64,000 nucleotides of DNA from Flammeovirgaceae bacterium (lineage in GTDB: Bacteria > Bacteroidota > Bacteroidia > Cytophagales > Cyclobacteriaceae): NCBI GenBank assembly GCA_027487845.1, contig JAIYCV010000051.1, forward strand, positions 1 through 64,000, read 5' to 3'. This document shows positions 59,813 to 64,000 of the stretch, one piece after another. A program made the translations under genes and the position numbers. Each line of letters opens with the position of its first letter. Within the stretch, counting starts at the first letter, position 1. The notes under the pieces are model-generated. The model was not told where the DNA came from and searched no databases. It saw nothing but the letters and a program-made list of their open reading frames with translations.

Positions 59813-60766
59813 ATGTCAAGTATAGTATTTGTTGAAAGTGCCGATGGAAAAGTAAAAAAGACTTCTTTGGAGGCAGTCGCGTTTGCGCACGCAATGGGTG
59901 GAGCGGTGACAGCGGTGGCCATGGGCGCAGTTGATTCGTCCGATCTTGAAAGCATTGGAAAATATGGGGCAACGAAAGTTCTTCATGCGGCCGATGCGCG
60001 ACTCAACCAAGGTATCGCCAAAGCCTATTCTGCCGTATTAATACAGGCTATAAGTCAAGAAAACGCGGATCATCTCATCTTAGCGGGTTCAAGTTTAGGG
60101 ACACCCGTTGCGGCATTGGTTTCCATCGCGCTAAAAGCGAGCTTGGCCACTAACGTGGTGGAGCTGCCAAACACTTCGTCCGGTTTTGTTGTCAAAAGAA
60201 GCATTTATACGGGTAAGGCTTTTTCTTACGTGGAATTGACTGCCGCAAAGAAAGTATTGGTGATAAAAAAGAATGCTGCCGAATTAAAAGAAGTGGGTTC
60301 TTCGGTTTCGGTAACTGCTTTCAATCCTGCTCTTTCAGACACTGATTTTAATGCTAAGATCCTCTCCACCGAAAAAGCAACTGGTGAAGTGTTGTTGCCC
60401 GAAGCCGAGATTGTAGTATCCGGAGGGCGGGGGTTGAAAGGACCTGAGCATTGGGGATTAATCGAAGATCTTGCCAAGTCTCTGCATGCTGCAACAGGCT
60501 GTAGTAAGCCAGTTTCGGATTTAGGTTGGAGGCCTCATCATGAACATGTAGGACAAACTGGAATTAAGGTGGCACCTCAGCTTTATATTGCGGTTGGAAT
60601 TTCTGGTGCTATCCAGCATTTGGCGGGAGTAAATTCGTCTAAATTTATTGTGGTGATCAATAAAGATCCAGATGCCCCATTTTTTAAAGCAGCTGATTAT
60701 GGTATTGTTGGGGATGCGTTTGAGGTATTACCCAAACTAACAGCAGCGGTTAAAGCGGCAAAATAA
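59813..60766 (+). CDS. etfA: Electron transfer flavoprotein alpha subunit
   Basis: A 317-residue EtfA. The C-terminal FAD-binding domain is clear: VSGGRGLKGPEHWGLIEDLA, SDLGWRPHHEHVGQTGIKV and LYIAVGISGAIQHLAG, followed by NKDPDAPFFKAADYGIVGD. It forms a heterodimer with the upstream EtfB; the order etfB-etfA is usual. The BFN gene follows 60 bases later. Confidence 0.95.
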   Translation: MSSIVFVESADGKVKKTSLEAVAFAHAMGGAVTAVAMGAVDSSDLESIGKYGATKVLHAADARLNQGIAKAYSAVLIQAISQENADHLILAGSSLGTPVAALVSIALKASLATNVVELPNTSSGFVVKRSIYTGKAFSYVELTAAKKVLVIKKNAAELKEVGSSVSVTAFNPALSDTDFNAKILSTEKATGEVLLPEAEIVVSGGRGLKGPEHWGLIEDLAKSLHAATGCSKPVSDLGWRPHHEHVGQTGIKVAPQLYIAVGISGAIQHLAGVNSSKFIVVINKDPDAPFFKAADYGIVGDAFEVLPKLTAAVKAAK

Positions 60767-60826
60767 AATAGCTACCATTTATAGTTGCAGTAAATTTTTC
60801 CTAATTTCAATTTTGCTCTTAAGCTC

Positions 60827-61444
60827 TTGAAGAAAATAAAACTCGAAATTCTTGGTCTGTCGTCTAGTCAATCGCAATCCGGCTCATTTGCGTTGGTATT
60901 AGGGGAAAAGGAAGGCAACCGTAGATTGCCAATTATCATTGGAATGTTTGAAGCACAGGCCATTGCCATTGAGATCGAAAAGATTATACCCAATCGCCCA
61001 ATGACCCATGACTTGTTTAAGTCATTTGCAAATTCATTTCATTTTCACGTAGATGAAATTATTATTTCAGATCTTAAAGAAGGCGTTTTCTTTGCAAAAA
61101 TAGTCTGCTCCGATGGCCTCAAAAAATCAGAAATAGACGCCCGCCCCAGCGATGCCATCGCTATTGGCTTGCGCTTCGATGCGGTTATATCCACTTACGA
61201 GACAATCTTGGCCGAGGCTGGCATCGTGTTGACAGATGAAGAAGAAGAGGAAGAAAAAGAGAAAACGGAGCTGAAACCGGAGGCGAAGCCTAAGGTGAAA
61301 AAGGAAAAGGAGACTTCAAAAAAGACGGATGACTATAAAAATTTTTCGCTCGAAAAATTGAATGATTTATTGAAAGATGCCATTGAGAAAGAAGACTATG
61401 AAAAGGCAGCGAAGATTCGCGATGAACTGAGCAAACGGAATTGA
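60827..61444 (+). CDS. Bifunctional nuclease family (DUF151) protein with UVR motif
   Basis: A 205-residue protein. The BFN/DUF151 domain occupies residues 1 to about 130 (LPIIIGMFEAQAIAIEIEKI, SDAIAIGLRFDA). A Glu/Lys-rich linker (EEEEEEKEKTELKP) follows, then a C-terminal UvrB/UvrC-type motif (LEKLNDLLKDAIEKEDYEKA). The start is TTG at 60827. BFN proteins show DNase/RNase activity in plants and resemble Bacteroidota regulators; function here is not fixed. Confidence 0.87.
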   Translation: MKKIKLEILGLSSSQSQSGSFALVLGEKEGNRRLPIIIGMFEAQAIAIEIEKIIPNRPMTHDLFKSFANSFHFHVDEIIISDLKEGVFFAKIVCSDGLKKSEIDARPSDAIAIGLRFDAVISTYETILAEAGIVLTDEEEEEEKEKTELKPEAKPKVKKEKETSKKTDDYKNFSLEKLNDLLKDAIEKEDYEKAAKIRDELSKRN

Positions 61445-61468
61445 TTATCTTATCATCAAAGTTACCCT

Positions 61469-62704
61469 GTGAACATTAAGAACCGATTGATTTTAATGAA
61501 TTTTTTGGAGTTCTTCATTTGGGGAACTTGGTTGATTTCGTTAGGTGGATACCTCATAGTGAAGTTAGAATTTACAGGAAGTCAAGTCGGTAGGATTTAT
61601 GCAACGATGGGCATTGCATCACTAGTAATGCCAGCGCTTCTTGGAATTGTGGCCGATCGATGGATTAATGCCGAACGACTTCTCGGGTTATGTCATTTAG
61701 TAGGAAGTCTTCTGCTTTTTTGGGCGGCTTCAGTTTCTGAATACGACACCATGTATTACGTTATTCTTTTGTATTCCATGGTGTACATGCCCACCATTGC
61801 ACTTAACAACGTGGTCTCGTATGCGTCTTTAAAAAAAGAGGGTATTGACATAGTAAAAGTCTTTCCACCGATCAGAGTTTGGGGAACAGTTGGTTTTATT
61901 TTTGGAATGTGGGCAATTGATGTTTTCGACTGGACGCTAAGTCCACTGCAACTCTACGTAAGTGCAACGTCTTCTTTAGCATTAGGCCTATACGCCTTTA
62001 CGATGCCGGCTTGCCCGCCCACGCGCAGCACAAAAGACGGCTCTCTTCTTTCTTCGCTCGGGTTAAACGCTTTTGTATTATTTAAAGAAAAGCAGATGAT
62101 GGTGTTCTTCATTTTCGCTATGCTGTTAGGGGCGGCTTTACAGATAACCAATACTTTTGGAGAACCATTTCTACATGATTTCGGGGAAAGTTATCCCGAT
62201 TCCTTTGGAGTAAAACATCCCAGTATTTTGATGTCTGTTTCTCAAATTTCGGAAACCCTCTTTATTCTCACCATTCCTTTTTTCTTGCAAAAATTTGGAA
62301 TAAAGTGGGTAATGGTAATAAGTATTTTTGCTTGGGTGCTTCGCTTTGCGCTATTCGGGCTAGGCAATCCAGGAGATGGATTAATCTTATTGATTTTGTC
62401 GATGATTATTTACGGAATGGCCTTCGATTTCTTTAATATTTCTGGCTCACTGTATATCGAACGCGAAGCCGATCCATCCATTCGTGCCAGCGCTCAAGGA
62501 TTATTTATGTTAATGACAAACGGTATAGGTGCGTTTCTTGGAGGTACGTTAAGCGGTTGGGTGGTGGATTATTTTACCACGGATGGAATTCGAAATTGGC
62601 CTTCGATCTGGTTTGCCTTTGCAGGCTATTCCCTTGTTCTTGGGCTCGTATTTCCGTTCGTATTCAGATACAAACATTTGGGAAAAGTTAGTTTGACCCG
62701 TTGA
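61469..62704 (+). CDS. Nucleoside MFS transporter (NupG family)
   Basis: A 411-residue, 12-helix transporter of the nucleoside:H+ symporter (NupG/XapB) family. Family segments include LMNFLEFFIWGTWLISLGGYL (helix 1), MVYMPTIALNNVVSYASLKK, FPPIRVWGTVGFIFGMW and NISGSLYIEREADPSIRASAQGLF. The start is GTG at 61469, 24 bases after the BFN gene. A purine or pyrimidine nucleoside is the likely cargo. Confidence 0.88.
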   Translation: MNIKNRLILMNFLEFFIWGTWLISLGGYLIVKLEFTGSQVGRIYATMGIASLVMPALLGIVADRWINAERLLGLCHLVGSLLLFWAASVSEYDTMYYVILLYSMVYMPTIALNNVVSYASLKKEGIDIVKVFPPIRVWGTVGFIFGMWAIDVFDWTLSPLQLYVSATSSLALGLYAFTMPACPPTRSTKDGSLLSSLGLNAFVLFKEKQMMVFFIFAMLLGAALQITNTFGEPFLHDFGESYPDSFGVKHPSILMSVSQISETLFILTIPFFLQKFGIKWVMVISIFAWVLRFALFGLGNPGDGLILLILSMIIYGMAFDFFNISGSLYIEREADPSIRASAQGLFMLMTNGIGAFLGGTLSGWVVDYFTTDGIRNWPSIWFAFAGYSLVLGLVFPFVFRYKHLGKVSLTR

Positions 62705-62806
62705 GTCTTTTTAACTTTCGAGTGTCAGATTTATATGTTTTTAGATTCTTGATTTCTATGTATCGTATTCAAAAAATATATAGATAGTTAAAACAATTGT
62801 TCAAAC

Positions 62807-63184
62807 ATGAAAGTAGTTAGTTCTATCCTTGCCCTCATGTTCTTTTCTTTTGCCTTTGTTCAGCTTAATGATCCAGACCCCGTTTTGTGGATTATTATTT
62901 ACTTATCAATGGCAGCAATTTGTATTCTTGCTATTTTCAAAAAATACTACAAAATCGTAATGGCTGTTTTGGCTGCAGGTTATTTGGTATATTCAGTAAT
63001 TCTATTCCCTGGATTAGTAGAATGGCTACAATCAAAAGATAAGTCGTTGCTTTTTGACGATCTCGCCAAAATGCAGCATCTCTACATCGAAGAATCGCGC
63101 GAGTTCCTTGGCTTGATAATTTGTTTGGCGGTGTTGACTTTTTATTGGTTCAGGTCTACAAATTCAAAAAGTCCAGTAAGCTAA
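62807..63184 (+). CDS. TMEM220-family membrane protein
   Basis: A 125-residue protein with four helices. The opening LALMFFSFAFVQLNDPDPVLW, with the conserved QxNDPD and following W, is the signature of the TMEM220 family, found in bacteria and animals with unknown function. It has a cytoplasmic tail (RSTNSKSPVS). It is a single-gene unit. Confidence 0.87.
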   Translation: MKVVSSILALMFFSFAFVQLNDPDPVLWIIIYLSMAAICILAIFKKYYKIVMAVLAAGYLVYSVILFPGLVEWLQSKDKSLLFDDLAKMQHLYIEESREFLGLIICLAVLTFYWFRSTNSKSPVS

Positions 63185-63195
63185 AGACTTCCCGG

Positions 63196-63231
63196 CTTTA
63201 CTGACTTAGGACTCTTTACTGACTTCGGACT
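63196..63231 (+). repeat. Two-unit 18-bp tandem repeat
   Basis: CTTTACTGACTTAGGACT (63196-63213) is followed directly by CTTTACTGACTTCGGACT (63214-63231), a perfect tandem pair except for one base. It lies between the TMEM220 and amylase genes. Confidence 0.7.
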
Positions 63232-63302
63232 CACCATCGGCAATTTTACTTTTCCCCACTTTTCCGACTTTTCTACTATCTTGCTTCCTCATTCAATAGG
63301 TT

Positions 63303-64000
63303 ATGCAAACCCGATTTCTCAGCTATTGCTTTCTCTCATTGCTTTTATGTTCCTGCACATCACCAAAAGAAAAAATACCTGATATGCCTCTCCAAACAAC
63401 TAAAAGTAAGGTGGTTATCTATCAATTAATGACACGGCTTTTTGGAAATCAAACCACCGCAAATATTCCATACGGTACAATTGAGCAAAATGGAGTTGGC
63501 AAGTTTAAGGATATAAACGAGACGGCTTTGAAAGCCATCAAACAGTTAGGGGTAACTCACATATGGTTTACTGGAGTAATAGAACACGGTTTATTGACAG
63601 ATTACTCGGCTTTTGGAATTTCCAGCGATCATCCAAGTGTTATCAAAGGCAGGGCTGGGTCGCCCTATGCCATTAAAGACTACTATGATGTAAGCCCTGA
63701 TCTAGCAGTCAACGTACCGGAAAGGATGAAGGAGTTCGAACAGTTGGTTGAACGTACTCATTCCGCGGGCCTAAAAGTGATTATCGATTTTATACCCAAT
63801 CACGTGGCCAGAAAGTATAAATCGGATGCGAAACCGGCCGGTGTCAAAGAGTTAGGTGAGACTGACGATACAAGTGTTTCATTTAAAGCGACTAATAACT
63901 TTTACTATTTACCAGGTCAATCTTTTAAGGCACCCATAAATTCCACTTTCCTAGCAGCAATGGGGGCAACAACGTTGCCTGGATTCCAAGAATCTCCTGC
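63303..64000 (+). CDS. GH13 alpha-amylase-family lipoprotein (5' part, cut by window edge)
   Basis: The frame is open from the ATG at 63303 to the window end; 232 codons are visible. The N-terminus is a lipoprotein signal ending LLCSC, followed by KVVIYQLMTRLFGNQ and the GH13 barrel start (LKAIKQLGVTHIWFTG). Conserved region I of the family is present as DFIPNHVA; the catalytic Asp and Glu lie beyond the window. It probably digests starch or glycogen on the cell surface. 3'-partial. Confidence 0.87.
   Translation, partial: MQTRFLSYCFLSLLLCSCTSPKEKIPDMPLQTTKSKVVIYQLMTRLFGNQTTANIPYGTIEQNGVGKFKDINETALKAIKQLGVTHIWFTGVIEHGLLTDYSAFGISSDHPSVIKGRAGSPYAIKDYYDVSPDLAVNVPERMKEFEQLVERTHSAGLKVIIDFIPNHVARKYKSDAKPAGVKELGETDDTSVSFKATNNFYYLPGQSFKAPINSTFLAAMGATTLPGFQESP

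Overview
The window reads as chromosomal DNA of a member of the Bacteroidota, most likely a Cytophagales-type free-living bacterium. The evidence is as follows: several genes are preceded by the Bacteroidota -7 promoter element TAnnTTTG rather than by strong Shine-Dalgarno sites, TTG and GTG starts are common, and the family content is typical of that phylum (DUF6089-like outer-membrane protein, DUF2911, DUF3667, DUF4421, FISUMP domain, FadL-like porin, PD40-OmpA protein, TMEM220). No rRNA, tRNA, CRISPR array, prophage or complete insertion sequence was seen. The species assignment is an inference.

Layout. 0.3-9.1 kb: outer-membrane protein, sucC, a LolD-like ATPase, the tRNA methylthiotransferase mtaB, a small lipoprotein, a secreted caspase-FISUMP fusion, a zinc-ribbon membrane protein, an ExbD-like protein and an M20 amidohydrolase. 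9.2-16.5 kb: a compact eight-gene minus-strand operon, which is the most interesting part. In transcription order it encodes a YiaA/B-like membrane protein, a SpeD (AdoMet decarboxylase) homologue lacking the catalytic Cys, a DUF4178 zinc-ribbon membrane protein, an unannotated 57-residue membrane peptide, a DUF350 protein, a membrane-fused SpeE-like aminopropyltransferase, a Tat-signal FAD amine-oxidase-like enzyme and a histidine-rich polytopic membrane protein. It looks like an envelope-located system built from polyamine-synthesis enzymes.

16.7-24.6 kb: alpha-2-macroglobulin lipoprotein with intact thioester motif plus PBP1C, a periplasmic defence/repair pair. 24.8-25.6 kb: a RelE/ParE-type toxin-antitoxin pair flanked by inverted repeats. 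25.7-30.9 kb: ECF sigma factor with a small membrane partner, a secreted protein, a GlcG/HbpS protein, a decayed sugar-binding-protein remnant, an LRR-protein kinase, a seven-haem cytochrome and a YkgJ-type protein. 31-38 kb: sialate O-acetylesterase, FadL-like porin, GNAT, DUF4421, Ku, TPR and DUF3667 proteins. 38-44 kb: orphan ParA, Uup-like ABC-F protein, a hypothetical protein, a 41-residue membrane peptide translationally coupled to a sodium:solute symporter, and a lipid A acyltransferase.

44-55 kb: DUF2911, methylpurine glycosylase, OmpA/PD40 protein, TPR lipoprotein, Nudix CoA pyrophosphatase, HAD phosphatase, MDR oxidoreductase, DnaB helicase carrying a 341-residue intein in its P-loop, a Mur-ligase-like protein and a DnaQ-like exonuclease. 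55-64 kb: a DUF2452 (C1orf50-like) protein, aconitase with a 107-residue histone-H1-like lysine/alanine tail, a TPR protein, EtfB-EtfA, a bifunctional-nuclease-family protein, a NupG-type nucleoside transporter, a TMEM220 protein and the 5' part of a GH13 alpha-amylase-family lipoprotein cut by the window edge.
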